From: Erwinia sp. SLM-02
GTDB lineage: Bacteria > Pseudomonadota > Gammaproteobacteria > Enterobacterales > Enterobacteriaceae
Length of the DNA stretch: 64,000 nt
Direction: 5' to 3'
NCBI RefSeq assembly: GCF_037450285.1
Contig: NZ_JAQISN010000001.1
Span: 1,922,001 to 1,986,000, forward strand
Shown: positions 27,367 to 36,213 of the stretch, piece after piece
How positions within the stretch are numbered: position 1 is the stretch's first letter
How the letters are laid out: each line of letters opens with the position of its first letter
Program-made: the position numbers and the translations under genes
Notes under the pieces: generated by a model
The model's database searches: none
Told to the model about the DNA's origin: nothing
What the model saw: only the letters and a program-made list of their open reading frames with translations

Positions 27367-28188
27367 ATGGCGTTTGCAGGCAATCCACTGTTTATTAATA
27401 CGGTGTTACTTGGCGGAACCCCCCGTCAGAAACTTCAGGCGGCGCATGACGCCGGCTTTGACCAGGTGGAGCTGTGGCAACAGGACGTGTCGGCTGCGGA
27501 TTCAGACTGCGAGGGTCTGCGTGATTTACTGACGGATCTGCCACTGGGGTTAACCGACTACCAGGTTCTGCTGGATTTTGACGGCGCTCCGGAACCGCTG
27601 CGACAGCAGAAGTATGACGAAGCGCGGAGCATGATCGAAACGGCCGTTAAGCTTGGGGCAACTACCCTGCTGGTTCCCGCATCAACCGACGACCGCTGTC
27701 AGTTCGAACGCGCGGAGGAGGATCTCCGCTGGCTGACGGAGCAGGCGCAGCGCAAGGGGCTGCGCGTCGCCTATGAGGCAATGGCATGGAGCAGCAAAAT
27801 TCACACCACCGCCGATGCGTGGCAGCTGGTTAAGCGGATCGATGCCCCCAACCTGGGGCTGGTGGTTGATGCTTTCCATATTTTCGTCCGGCAGCGCAGC
27901 ATCACCGACCTGGCGGGCATTCCGGCAGAAAAAATTTATCTGGTTCAGCTCTCCGACCTGGCAGAGCTGCCGCAGGATGGAAAGCTGGTGGAGACGGCAC
28001 GCCACCACCGCCTGCTGCCGGGGGAAGGCCAGTTCCCCCTGACGTCACTGCTCGATCACCTGCGGGCGATTGACTATCGCGGACCGCTGGGGCTGGAAGT
28101 CTTTAACGACGGCCTGCAGCACGCCAACCCTGCGGCAACGGCGAAAAAGGCCATGCGGGCGCTGCGTCAGCAGCTGGCGCGGTTTTAA
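27367..28188 (+). CDS. Xylose-isomerase-like TIM barrel, 3-dehydroshikimate dehydratase (QuiC/AsbF)-like
   Basis: A 273-residue sugar-phosphate isomerase/epimerase-type TIM barrel. Metal-site motifs are YEAMAW (E137), DAFH (D168, H171), QLSD (Q194) and LEVFND (E244), with RLLPGEG near 215-221. This motif set resembles bacterial 3-dehydroshikimate dehydratases, which turn dehydroshikimate into protocatechuate for aromatic catabolism, more than it does IolE or AP endonucleases. The C-terminal HPPD-like domain found in some QuiC enzymes is absent. Start: ATG at 27367 with AGGAGG 5 bases upstream. No quinate genes are adjacent. The activity is inferred. Confidence 0.75.
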   Translation: MAFAGNPLFINTVLLGGTPRQKLQAAHDAGFDQVELWQQDVSAADSDCEGLRDLLTDLPLGLTDYQVLLDFDGAPEPLRQQKYDEARSMIETAVKLGATTLLVPASTDDRCQFERAEEDLRWLTEQAQRKGLRVAYEAMAWSSKIHTTADAWQLVKRIDAPNLGLVVDAFHIFVRQRSITDLAGIPAEKIYLVQLSDLAELPQDGKLVETARHHRLLPGEGQFPLTSLLDHLRAIDYRGPLGLEVFNDGLQHANPAATAKKAMRALRQQLARF

Positions 28189-28208
28189 CGCCCGTTCTGC
28201 GCCGGTGA

Positions 28209-28502
28209 TTACACCGCGCGCAGCTTGCCGTCATTATCATCCTCTGCCGGTTCGGCCGCTGCCTCTTCCGGCATTTTTCCGGTGCGCAGGATATGCTGCA
28301 GCGCGTCTTTATTCTCCGCCAGATACAGGCCCAGCGCTTCACCCTGCTGCTCATCAAGCGCCAGCGGAGACGTTGTCAGCCATTCAGAAAACACTTCCGC
28401 CATATCCAGCATTTTGTCGTAGGCATCGGCTTCTTTTTTACTGGCAAACGTCATCTTTTCCTCACCTTTTCTGACGACTACGTATTGTATTTCAACAGCC
28501 AT
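28209..28502 (-). CDS. yebG: SOS-induced protein YebG
   Basis: A 97-residue DNA-damage-inducible protein (YebG family) with the conserved start MAVEIQYVVVRKGEEKMTF and an acidic C-terminus. Its biochemical function is not settled. A near-perfect LexA box lies just upstream of the start codon, so SOS control is well supported by sequence. It is convergent with the TIM-barrel gene and divergent from purT. Confidence 0.96.
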   Translation of the reverse strand: MAVEIQYVVVRKGEEKMTFASKKEADAYDKMLDMAEVFSEWLTTSPLALDEQQGEALGLYLAENKDALQHILRTGKMPEEAAAEPAEDDNDGKLRAV

Positions 28503-28518
28503 ACTTTTCTTCCTGTTA

Positions 28519-28538
28519 TACTGTATTTATATACAGCA
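28519..28538. promoter_or_regulatory. LexA (SOS) box upstream of yebG
   Basis: The site reads TACTGTATTTATATACAGCA, an almost perfect LexA operator with CTGT-N8-ACAG. It lies 17 bases upstream of the yebG start. Confidence 0.93.
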
Positions 28539-28583
28539 TACCACTCCCGCCGATTTGACTCAAGTTTAGCGTTCAGGATGAAT

Positions 28584-28599
28584 ACGCAAACGTTTTCGT
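28584..28599. promoter_or_regulatory. PurR operator upstream of purT
   Basis: ACGCAAACGTTTTCGT matches the PurR box consensus. It lies 42 bases before the purT start and directly upstream of a TATACT -10-like element at 28601-28606, so PurR with hypoxanthine or guanine should repress purT. Confidence 0.9.
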
Positions 28600-28640
28600 T
28601 TATACTGCGCGCGTTTTTTCCATTCAATCAGGTAGAGATT

Positions 28641-29819
28641 ATGACGACTCTTGGAACCGCGCTGCGCCCTCAGGCGACCCGCGTAATGCTGTTAGGATCA
28701 GGTGAACTGGGCAAGGAAGTGGCGCTGGAATGTCAGCGTCTTGGTGTGGAAGTCATCGCGGTCGATCGCTATGCCGATGCCCCTGCCATGCACGTTGCCC
28801 ACCGCAGCCATGTGATCAATATGCTGGATGGCGCCGCGCTGGCGGCATTGATTGCTCAGGAGAAACCGGATTTCGTCGTCCCTGAAATCGAAGCCATCGC
28901 TACCGATATGCTGGTTGAACTGGAAAAACAGGGTCAGCACGTGGTCCCTACCGCGCGTGCCGCAAAACTGACCATGAACCGCGAAGGTATTCGCCGCCTG
29001 GCGGCGGAAGAGCTGTCGCTGCCGACCTCCAGCTATCGCTTTGCCGACAGCCGCGAAGCCTTCTTCGCCGCCGCCGATGAAATTGGATTCCCGTGCATCG
29101 TAAAACCGGTGATGAGTTCTTCCGGTAAAGGCCAGAGCTTCATCCGCGAAGCTGCGCAGCTGGAAGCGGCGTGGGAATATGCCCAACAGGGCGGCCGCGC
29201 GGGCGCAGGCCGGGTGATTGTGGAAGGCGTGGTGAAGTTTGATTTCGAGATCACCCTGCTGACCATCAGCGCGGTTGACGGCATTCACTTCTGCGCACCT
29301 ATCGGCCACCGTCAGGAAGATGGCGACTATCGCGAATCCTGGCAGCCGCAGCAGATGAGCGATCTGGCACTGCAGCGTGCGCAGGATATTGCGCGCAAAG
29401 TGGTGGAAGCCCTGGGCGGTCGCGGCCTGTTTGGCGTTGAGCTGTTTGTCTGCGGCGACGAAGTGGTCTTCAGCGAAGTGTCCCCGCGCCCACACGATAC
29501 CGGTATGGTGACGCTGATTTCTCAGGACGTTTCCGAGTTTGCCCTGCACGTTCGCGCCTTCCTCGGGCTGCCCGTTGGCGGCATTCGTCAGTACGGCCCG
29601 TCGGCGTCGGCGGTGATCCTGCCGCAGCTGGACAGCGATAACGTCCAGTTTGGTAACCTGCAGGCGGCACTCGGCGCGGGCCTGCAGCTGCGCCTGTTCG
29701 GTAAGCCGGAAATTCGCGGTCAGCGTCGACTGGGCGTGACGCTGGCGACCGGCGAAAATATTGATGACGCGGTGCAGCGTGCCGTGGCGGCAGCGGCAAG
29801 CGTGAAGGTGAGCGGCTGA
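28641..29819 (+). CDS. purT: Formate-dependent GAR transformylase PurT
   Basis: ATP-grasp enzyme that makes formyl-GAR from GAR, formate and ATP, the folate-independent third step of purine synthesis. The ATG at 28641 gives 392 residues, the E. coli length. Visible blocks are VMLLGSGELGKEVALECQR (substrate domain), KPVMSSSGKGQS (phosphate-binding loop), VIVEGVVKFDFEITLLT and EVSPRPHDTGMVTLISQ. The longer frame upstream includes the yebG/purT control region and is rejected. The edd-eda pair that follows in E. coli is absent. Confidence 0.97.
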   Translation: MTTLGTALRPQATRVMLLGSGELGKEVALECQRLGVEVIAVDRYADAPAMHVAHRSHVINMLDGAALAALIAQEKPDFVVPEIEAIATDMLVELEKQGQHVVPTARAAKLTMNREGIRRLAAEELSLPTSSYRFADSREAFFAAADEIGFPCIVKPVMSSSGKGQSFIREAAQLEAAWEYAQQGGRAGAGRVIVEGVVKFDFEITLLTISAVDGIHFCAPIGHRQEDGDYRESWQPQQMSDLALQRAQDIARKVVEALGGRGLFGVELFVCGDEVVFSEVSPRPHDTGMVTLISQDVSEFALHVRAFLGLPVGGIRQYGPSASAVILPQLDSDNVQFGNLQAALGAGLQLRLFGKPEIRGQRRLGVTLATGENIDDAVQRAVAAAASVKVSG

Positions 29820-29898
29820 TACGGCGGTGTTGATCCGGCAGAAGGGCTGACGCGCCCGCTGCTACATTCATCAGCGCTGCTCCACAGCGACACCGGAT

Positions 29899-29935
29899 AA
29901 CGTGGCGAACGCCGTTCTGCGGATTTCGCCACGTT
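29899..29935. repeat. Hairpin downstream of purT
   Basis: An 11-bp perfect inverted repeat (AACGTGGCGAA/TTCGCCACGTT) with a 15-base loop lies 80 bases after purT. It has no T tract, so it may be a repeat element or a 3' stabilising structure rather than a terminator. It is followed at 29937 by a 20-base stretch almost identical to the loop of the large hairpin at 31496-31597. Confidence 0.5.
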
Positions 29936-30104
29936 AAGCGCATGGACGCGCGAATCAAGGGCCAGCGTGCCGGCTCACGCCGTGACCGCCTTCCCCTGCC
30001 TCAGTAAAAATCCCGCCAAAACGCAGCAGCGCCACGTCGAAAAGGACAATATTTCCCCAGTCTGGCCTATAGTTACAGGCACTCTCAGACAAAGGAAATG
30101 GACT

Positions 30105-30764
30105 ATGGATACGCAACGCTGGGCCGCCGTCGACGATTACTTCACCGAACAGTTAGTCCCGCAGGATGAACCCCTGCTTGCCGCACTGGAAGCCAATAAA
30201 GCCGCCGGACTACCGCCGATAGACGTGGCCCCCAACCTGGGCAAATTACTCTACCTCCTTGCCAAAATAACCGGTGCCAGGCGTATTCTGGAGATCGGCA
30301 CGCTGGGCGGATACAGCACTATCTGGCTGGCGCGCGCGCTGCCGGAAGACGGCAAGGTCATCACCCTGGAATACCAGCCGCGCCATGCCGAAATTGCCAG
30401 CCACAATATCCGCCGCGCCGGGCTGGAAACAAAAGTCACCATTCTGGTCGGTGCCGCACTGGATACGCTGCCCACGCTCGCGGGATCCGCCCCGTTCGAC
30501 ATGATCTTTATCGATGCCGATAAGCAAAATAACCCGGCCTACCTGGAGTGGGCGCTGACGTATTCCCGCTCCGGCACGCTGATCATCGGGGATAACGTGG
30601 TACGCAGCGGCAAAATTACCGATGCCGGTGACACCGATCCGAACCTGCGCGGTCTGCGCGAGTTTCTTACGCGAGTGGGCAACGACGATCGGCTGGAGGC
30701 AACCGCTATTCAGACCGTTGGTGCAAAAGGCTGGGACGGGCTGGCGATTGCGCGGGTGAAGTAA
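30105..30764 (+). CDS. Class I SAM-dependent O-methyltransferase
   Basis: A 219-residue member of methyltransferase family 3 (catechol / caffeoyl-CoA O-methyltransferase type). The SAM motif ILEIGTLGGYSTIWLA is near residue 62, VITLEYQPRHAEIA follows as the acidic strand end, and metal/substrate-side residues lie in FIDADKQN and GDNVVRSGKI. The ATG at 30105 has AAAGGAAA upstream. Its substrate is unknown. In E. coli, eda would stand here. It is followed by a large repeat cluster. Confidence 0.88.
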   Translation: MDTQRWAAVDDYFTEQLVPQDEPLLAALEANKAAGLPPIDVAPNLGKLLYLLAKITGARRILEIGTLGGYSTIWLARALPEDGKVITLEYQPRHAEIASHNIRRAGLETKVTILVGAALDTLPTLAGSAPFDMIFIDADKQNNPAYLEWALTYSRSGTLIIGDNVVRSGKITDAGDTDPNLRGLREFLTRVGNDDRLEATAIQTVGAKGWDGLAIARVK

Positions 30765-30823
30765 CGCAAATTTATATCTGCAGCCACAGCTTGAGGTTGG
30801 TTTGCGGGCCGTTAGGTGCTCAG

Positions 30824-31379
30824 GCTGACCGTTACGGGCAGATCGCCGGGTCGCCGTGAACCCATCCATGGGGGCTTGACTGCCGCATCCCTGCGGCAGA
30901 CACCCGGCTAACCTGTCCCGTAACGGTCATCCTCTCCAACATTCGCGTTGCTGCAAACAACATCCGTTTTGACCAACCGCAACGTCTTGATTAACAGGTC
31001 GTCAGCATGAGGTGGATTGGCTGACCGTCCGGTGCCAAGGCTGACCGTTACGGGCAGATCGCCGGGTCGCCGTAAACCCATCCATGGGGGCTTGACTGCC
31101 GCATCCCTGCGGCAGACACTCGGCTAACCTGTCCCGTAGCGGTCATCCAATCCAACATTCGCGTTGCTGCAAACAACATCCGTTTTGACCAACCGCAACG
31201 TCTTGATTAACAGGTCGTCAGCATGAGGTGGATTGGCTGACCGTCCGGTGCCAAGGCTGACCGTTACGGGCAGATCGCCGGGTCGCCGTAAACCCATCCA
31301 TGGGGGCTTGACTGCCGCATCCCTGCGGCAGACACCCGGCTAACCTGTCCCGTAACGGTCATCCTCTCCAACATTCGTG
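30824..31379. repeat. Three tandem copies of a 216-bp repeat with a nested palindromic core
   Basis: Copies begin with GCTGACCGTTACGGG at 30824, 31040 and 31256, a constant period of 216 bases; the third copy loses similarity about 125 bases in. Each copy contains a core of about 105 bases with nested arms: an outer 12-bp stem (GACCGTTACGGG/CCCGTAACGGTC, 30827-30838 with 30917-30928), a 7-bp stem (GCCGGGT/ACCCGGC), and inside it two hairpins (CCCAT/ATGGG and CTGCCGC/GCGGCAG). The core would fold like a cloverleaf. A linker of about 110 bases separates cores. No ORF is conserved across copies. Confidence 0.9.
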
Positions 31380-31495
31380 TTGCTGCAAACAACATTAGTT
31401 TTGATTAACAGCGACACCTTGAATAACCAGCAATGATGCCAATACGAGATTACCTATTTTGGTTTTCCTGAAAGCAACAGATTAGCTAGCAGGCA

Positions 31496-31597
31496 ATCGG
31501 TGTGTGCCGGGTTCGCGGACCGTTGAGCGCAGGGACGCGCGAATCGAGGCTACACGGACGTGTTCACGCCGAGTCCGCGAACCCGGCACACACCGAT
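31496..31597. repeat. 102-bp hairpin element with 25-bp perfect arms
   Basis: The 25-base arm at 31496-31520 (starts ATCGGTGTGTGCC) is exactly complementary to 31573-31597, around a 52-base centre. The centre contains AGCGCAGGGACGCGCGAATC, nearly the same as 29937-29956. A fragment of the right arm (ACACACCGATACGCC) recurs at 31631-31645. It is probably a dispersed intergenic repeat of this genus; no transposase is present. Confidence 0.85.
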
Positions 31598-31716
31598 ACG
31601 CCAGACGCAGAATTTGCCGCTAACCAGCCAACACACCGATACGCCTGGCCCAAAATGTGCAACCTCATCAATCCTCTGACTAACCGACGAATCGAGCCTG
31701 TAAATAACCCTAATCG

Positions 31717-33696
31717 CTATCTCGCACTCAGCGCCGGAAACTGCGCCATCAGCCGGGCGAACAGCGCCGCCATCTGCTGCTCCAGCGGCAGATCGCTACC
31801 CTCCCCCTTCTGCACCGCCGCAAATACCTGATGCTTGAGGAAGTGCCGCCACACAACCGGCCGCTCGGCCAGAAACGCGGTCAGCAGACGATAGCGGTCC
31901 TCCGTCCAGACGGACTCAAAGCCTTCGCGTGCCGCACCCACATCAAAATGCTTATCGCCCGCACCGGGCATCGCCGCACGACGTTCCGCCGTGGCCGACA
32001 GATCGATTTCACCGCGCTGCACCACCACGCCGTACTGATCGCGTGCCGCCTGCTCGCTGAGGAATCCACACTGCACGTCCCGCAGCACCGCCTGCGCATC
32101 ACGATCTTTTGCCGCGCCGTAGCCCCCCGCGCCCGGCCCTTTCACCGTCACCACGTCTCCAGGCCCGCAGTGGATCACGTCGGTATTGCCGTGCTCCGTC
32201 ACGCTGCCGTCGGGATGCGTGGTGCGGAACCAGGAGGTGCTGCCCGCCCGTCCTCCCGCCGTGCCCGCGGAGGAGAACACCGAGCGGTTGCGGTTGCGGG
32301 CGGTAATGGTGGTATTCGGTGCGAACACCTCAAACGCCATCTCCGTGGCCAGGCCGCCGCGATACTTGCCCGCCCCGGCGCTGTCCGCCGCCAGGCCGTA
32401 GCGGTGGAAACGCACCGGCACTTCCGCTTCGTTGATCTCAATCGGCGTGTTTTTCAGGAACGCCGACAGCCCGCCGGAGCCGTCCGGGCCGTCGTGCTTC
32501 GGTGTGCCACCCGCGCCGCCGCCGACCGGCCCCAGCGAAGCCACCACGGTCCGGTTCTGCCCATCCACGGTGCGGATATTGATAATTGAGTTGCCACCCG
32601 GCGAGTTGGCGGGCAGCCTGTCCGGCATCGCCAGCGAGAACGCCCCGACGGTGGCAATCTGCGACATCGCGCAGGTCAGCGAACGCATGCCGACCGCCGC
32701 CGGTGCCTCGCAGTTCATAATCGTGCCCGGCGGCAGGATCGCGCGGGTTGGCCGCAGGGTGCCGGCGTTCAGCAGCAGCGAACGGTCGAGGGTCGAAAGC
32801 ACATAGGTGACGCCGACCAGCGCCAGCGGATGCCGCTCGCGGCCGCCGGTAGGCATATTCAGCGATGAGGCCAGCTGCGGATCGCTGCCGGTGTAGTCCA
32901 GCTCCAGGCTGTCGCCTTTGATCCGCAGCGTAATGGCGATACGGCACGGATAGCCGCCCTCGCCGTCTTCGTCGGCATAATCGGCATAGAAGTATTCGCC
33001 GTCGGGAATGGTGCTGATAATCGACCGCGCCTGCTGTTCGGCATAGTCGAGAATGCCCTCCACGCCGGTCAGGAAATCCTCAATGCCAAAGCGGGCGATG
33101 ATCTCCTGCACTTTGCGCTCGCCGATATTGACCGAGGCAATCTGCGCGTTGAAGTCGCCCCAGTTCTGATCCGGCGCACGCACGTTTAGCCGCATGATCT
33201 GCGCCACCGCCTCATTCATCTGGCCGCCACTGATGATTTTCAGCGGCGGGATGCGGATCCCCTCCTGCACGATCTCGGTCAGCGACCGCGACAGCGAGGC
33301 GGGGACCGCGCCGCCCACATCGGTGTTATGGATATGGCCGACCACAAAGCAGACGATCTCGCCCTGATGGAACACCGGCTTCCAGATATGGATATCCGGT
33401 GAGTGGGTCGCCACGTTCCCGGCGTAGGCGTCGTTGGTGATGCAGATATCCCCTTCCTGATAGCCCTCGATCAGCGCCAGCACCGGGCCGTAGTCGATGC
33501 CGCTGTACCAGGGTGCGCCGAAACTGCGCGGTGAGGCAAAGGCCAGCCCGTCGCGGCTGACGATCTGACAGGAAAAGTCTTCCGTCTCTTTGACGAAGGT
33601 GGAATGCGCGGTGCGCATCAGGGTAAATGCCATCGCATCGGCCGCGGCCGCGCAGTAGTTGGCGAGGATCTGCAGGTTACGGCCATCAATTGCCAT
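31717..33696 (-). CDS. hyuB: Hydantoinase B / oxoprolinase family protein (HyuB)
   Basis: A 659-residue HyuB-type subunit of an ATP-dependent hydantoinase/5-oxoprolinase. Family blocks include the N-terminal TLMRTAHSTFVKETEDFSC, DICITNDAYAGNVATHSPD, VGHIHNTDVGG and the glycine-rich GGGAGGTPKHDGPDG. With HyuA it would use ATP to open a cyclic amide such as a hydantoin, 5-oxoproline or a related lactam. Its start overlaps the end of the HyuA gene by 11 bases, so the pair is translationally coupled. The exact substrate is not deducible, and the symbol refers to family only. Confidence 0.88.
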   Translation of the reverse strand: MAIDGRNLQILANYCAAAADAMAFTLMRTAHSTFVKETEDFSCQIVSRDGLAFASPRSFGAPWYSGIDYGPVLALIEGYQEGDICITNDAYAGNVATHSPDIHIWKPVFHQGEIVCFVVGHIHNTDVGGAVPASLSRSLTEIVQEGIRIPPLKIISGGQMNEAVAQIMRLNVRAPDQNWGDFNAQIASVNIGERKVQEIIARFGIEDFLTGVEGILDYAEQQARSIISTIPDGEYFYADYADEDGEGGYPCRIAITLRIKGDSLELDYTGSDPQLASSLNMPTGGRERHPLALVGVTYVLSTLDRSLLLNAGTLRPTRAILPPGTIMNCEAPAAVGMRSLTCAMSQIATVGAFSLAMPDRLPANSPGGNSIINIRTVDGQNRTVVASLGPVGGGAGGTPKHDGPDGSGGLSAFLKNTPIEINEAEVPVRFHRYGLAADSAGAGKYRGGLATEMAFEVFAPNTTITARNRNRSVFSSAGTAGGRAGSTSWFRTTHPDGSVTEHGNTDVIHCGPGDVVTVKGPGAGGYGAAKDRDAQAVLRDVQCGFLSEQAARDQYGVVVQRGEIDLSATAERRAAMPGAGDKHFDVGAAREGFESVWTEDRYRLLTAFLAERPVVWRHFLKHQVFAAVQKGEGSDLPLEQQMAALFARLMAQFPALSAR

Positions 33697-35746
33697 GATG
33701 TTCTCCGGATACGGGGGTGATAATCAGGTTGCCAAAGCGGTCGACGTCGACCTGCATCTGCGGTGGTACGCAGGTGGTGCAGTCATCCTGCGCGACGATG
33801 ACCGGCCCGGTCAGCCGGTGCCCGGCGGCCAGCGCGGAGCGGGAAACCACATCCACCTGCCACCAGCGCCCGTCGATCCACGCTTCCACCTGGCGCAGCA
33901 CCAGTACCGGGCCATCGGCCGCCGCCAGCAGCTTCATCTGTGGTTTAGGCGTTGGCGAGCTCAGCACCAGCCGCAGGTTAATCAGCTGCACTGCCGCATG
34001 TTCATCATGGTGGCCAAACAGCCGGGTGTGATGGGCATCAAAGGCCTGACGGATTGCGGCCAGATCGCCCGCCCGCAGCCATTCCTCCTCCAGCGCCACG
34101 TCGATTTCAAACGACTGGCCGCGGTAGCGCATATCGGCGGAGAAACTCAGCCGGTACGGCAGATCGCCGCCGTATTCCCGCTGCAGCCAGCCTTCCGCTT
34201 CATCGCGCAGCACGCCGCTGGCGTCATGCAGATCGTTAATGGCCGCCGGGGTCAGATCGCAGTAGAGCGTGTTGATAAAGTCGTTCTTAATATCGGCCAC
34301 CAGCCCGCCCAACGCCGACAGCACGCCGGGCGTTGGCGGTACGACCACGCCTTTCAGCTTCAGCTCGCGCGCCAGGAAGCAGCCCATCATTGGCCCGGCG
34401 CCGCCGAACGCGAGGAAGTAGAACTCACGCGGGTCGAGTCCGAAGCGGGAAATCAGCCCGCTGGTGTCGCTGTACATACTGGAGATCGCCAGCGCGATGA
34501 TGTTTTCCGCCGTCTCCTCAATGCTGATGCCCAGCGGCTCCGCCAGTTTCTGCACCGCCGCCCGCGCGCCCGGCACGTCAACCTGCACCGCGTTGTAGCC
34601 GAGATCGCCGTGGCCGATCATGCCGCAGGCAGCAAAGGCATCGGTAGCGGTGGCTTCGGTGCCGCCGCGCCGGAAGCAGACCGGGCCAGGCAGTGAACCG
34701 GCGCTGTCCGGCCCCACCTGCAGTACGCCGAGGCTGTCAATCCAGGCGATCGACCCGCCGCCCTGGCCCACTGAGGTCACGGAAACCGACGGGATATAGA
34801 TCGGGAAATCACCGATAATTTCACCGCTGCCGTATTCCGGGCGGCCATCGATAATCACCGCCACATCGGCGCTGGTGCCGCCAATATCCAGGCTCAGCAG
34901 GCGATCGAAGCCGCAGTTTTCCGCAATGTAGCTGGCCCCAATCACCCCGGAGGCGGTGCCGGATAGCACCATCTGCACGCACTCCGCTTTTGCCTGCGCC
35001 AGCCCCATCACCCCACCGTTGGACTTGGTGATGCGCGGCGGCACCGGCACGCCCATTTCTTTTAGCGCCCGCTCGAACGAGTCGAGGTAGTGGATCACTT
35101 TTGGCTGCACGTAGGCGTTAATCACCGCCGTAATGGTGCGTTCGTATTCGCGAATAATCGGCCAGATCTCCGCCGAGCAGGAGGTCAGCAGATCCGGGGC
35201 CAGTTCAGCGACCAGCTCGCGCACCCGCGCCTCGTTGCCGCCGTTGCGATAGCTGTGCAGCAGCGAAACCACAATCCCCTCGCAGCCCGCCGCGCGCGCA
35301 CCGTCAATCGCCTCTACCACGCTTTGCCGATCGACCTCCTGCAGCACCCGGCCATCGCGGTCGGTACGCTCGCGAACGGCGAAAACCCGGTCGCGGGAAA
35401 TCAGCGGCGCCGGGCGGCGTGAAAACAGATCGTGGATATGGGGGATCTTCAGGCGGGCCAGTTCCAGCACGTCACAGAAACCGTCGGTGGCAAACAGCGC
35501 CAGCTTTACCCCTTTGCGCTGGATAACCGCATTAACGCCCACGGTGGTGCCGTGGGTGAAAGCGCTGATTTCCTGTGGCTGGATGCCGTCACTCTCGCGG
35601 AACTGGGCCAGGCCGGTGGTAATTTCGCTGCCGGGGCTGTCGGGGCGCGACAGAACTTTTAGCGTTCGAATGCTGTTATCTCGCTCGTCCAGCACGGCAA
35701 AATCGGTGAACGAGCCGCCAATATCGACGCCAACGCGGTAACTCAT
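33686..35746 (-). CDS. hyuA: Hydantoinase A / oxoprolinase family protein (HyuA)
   Basis: A 686-residue HyuA-type ATPase subunit with an actin/hexokinase-like fold. The N-terminal phosphate motif VGVDIGGSFTDFAV, FTHGTTVGVNAVIQRKG and the second phosphate loop LSLDIGGTSADVAVI are clear, and FLAFGGAGPMMG is near residue 440. It forms the ATP-using partner of HyuB in hydrolysing cyclic amides. The ATG at 35746 overlaps the stop of the upstream GNAT gene by 4 bases (ATGA), so the three genes form one operon. Confidence 0.88.
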   Translation of the reverse strand: MSYRVGVDIGGSFTDFAVLDERDNSIRTLKVLSRPDSPGSEITTGLAQFRESDGIQPQEISAFTHGTTVGVNAVIQRKGVKLALFATDGFCDVLELARLKIPHIHDLFSRRPAPLISRDRVFAVRERTDRDGRVLQEVDRQSVVEAIDGARAAGCEGIVVSLLHSYRNGGNEARVRELVAELAPDLLTSCSAEIWPIIREYERTITAVINAYVQPKVIHYLDSFERALKEMGVPVPPRITKSNGGVMGLAQAKAECVQMVLSGTASGVIGASYIAENCGFDRLLSLDIGGTSADVAVIIDGRPEYGSGEIIGDFPIYIPSVSVTSVGQGGGSIAWIDSLGVLQVGPDSAGSLPGPVCFRRGGTEATATDAFAACGMIGHGDLGYNAVQVDVPGARAAVQKLAEPLGISIEETAENIIALAISSMYSDTSGLISRFGLDPREFYFLAFGGAGPMMGCFLARELKLKGVVVPPTPGVLSALGGLVADIKNDFINTLYCDLTPAAINDLHDASGVLRDEAEGWLQREYGGDLPYRLSFSADMRYRGQSFEIDVALEEEWLRAGDLAAIRQAFDAHHTRLFGHHDEHAAVQLINLRLVLSSPTPKPQMKLLAAADGPVLVLRQVEAWIDGRWWQVDVVSRSALAAGHRLTGPVIVAQDDCTTCVPPQMQVDVDRFGNLIITPVSGEHHGN

Positions 35747-36213
35747 GCGGTGTGATCCTCTGGTTGGGTGGGAATAAATTCCATCAATCGCTGTGGCTTT
35801 TCCACCGGCTGCCAGCCCGCGCGGCGATAGACCTCATGGGCATCGTCGGTGGCCAGCATCCAGCGTTTTACGGTTTGAAGTTCGGGGTGTTTCAGGATGG
35901 TGGCGGCAAACCAGCCTCCCAGCCCGTGGCCGCGCTGCGACGGGTCAATCATCACGTCGCTGAGGTAGGCAAAGCGGCTGTAGTCGGTGATCAGCCGGCC
36001 AAATCCCACCTGCTGGCCCCGGTGATAGATGCCAAAGCACAGCGATCCGGCCAGGGCGCGCAGGGTTTGCGCCAGCGGCTGTCCTTTGGCCCAGTAGCTG
36101 TTTTCAGAGAGCTGGTGGTGGACCCATGCCACGTCCAGCCGGTTGGGGTCGCTGCTGAGCAGATAGTCTTCGCGCTGCCATTCGGCGATCTTAGGCACAA
36201 GCGGCTGTAGCAT
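35743..36213 (-). CDS. GNAT family N-acetyltransferase, first gene of the hyu operon
   Basis: A 156-residue GNAT protein. The acetyl-CoA loop is DPSQRGHGLGGWFAATIL near residues 90-107 (Q/R-x-x-G-x-G/A form), and the C-terminal ATDDAHEVYRRAGWQPVE is the usual last strand and helix. Its stop overlaps the HyuA start by 4 bases. Coupling to a hydantoinase suggests it may acetylate the released amino acid or a related amine, but this is only inference from position. Confidence 0.83.
   Translation of the reverse strand: MLQPLVPKIAEWQREDYLLSSDPNRLDVAWVHHQLSENSYWAKGQPLAQTLRALAGSLCFGIYHRGQQVGFGRLITDYSRFAYLSDVMIDPSQRGHGLGGWFAATILKHPELQTVKRWMLATDDAHEVYRRAGWQPVEKPQRLMEFIPTQPEDHTA

Noticed and set aside
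30824..31379. Could the regular repeats be a CRISPR array?
   Set aside because: Units are 216 bases long and identical across the whole unit, with no short repeats alternating with unique spacers, and no cas genes are present. The same applies to the 140-bp repeat.
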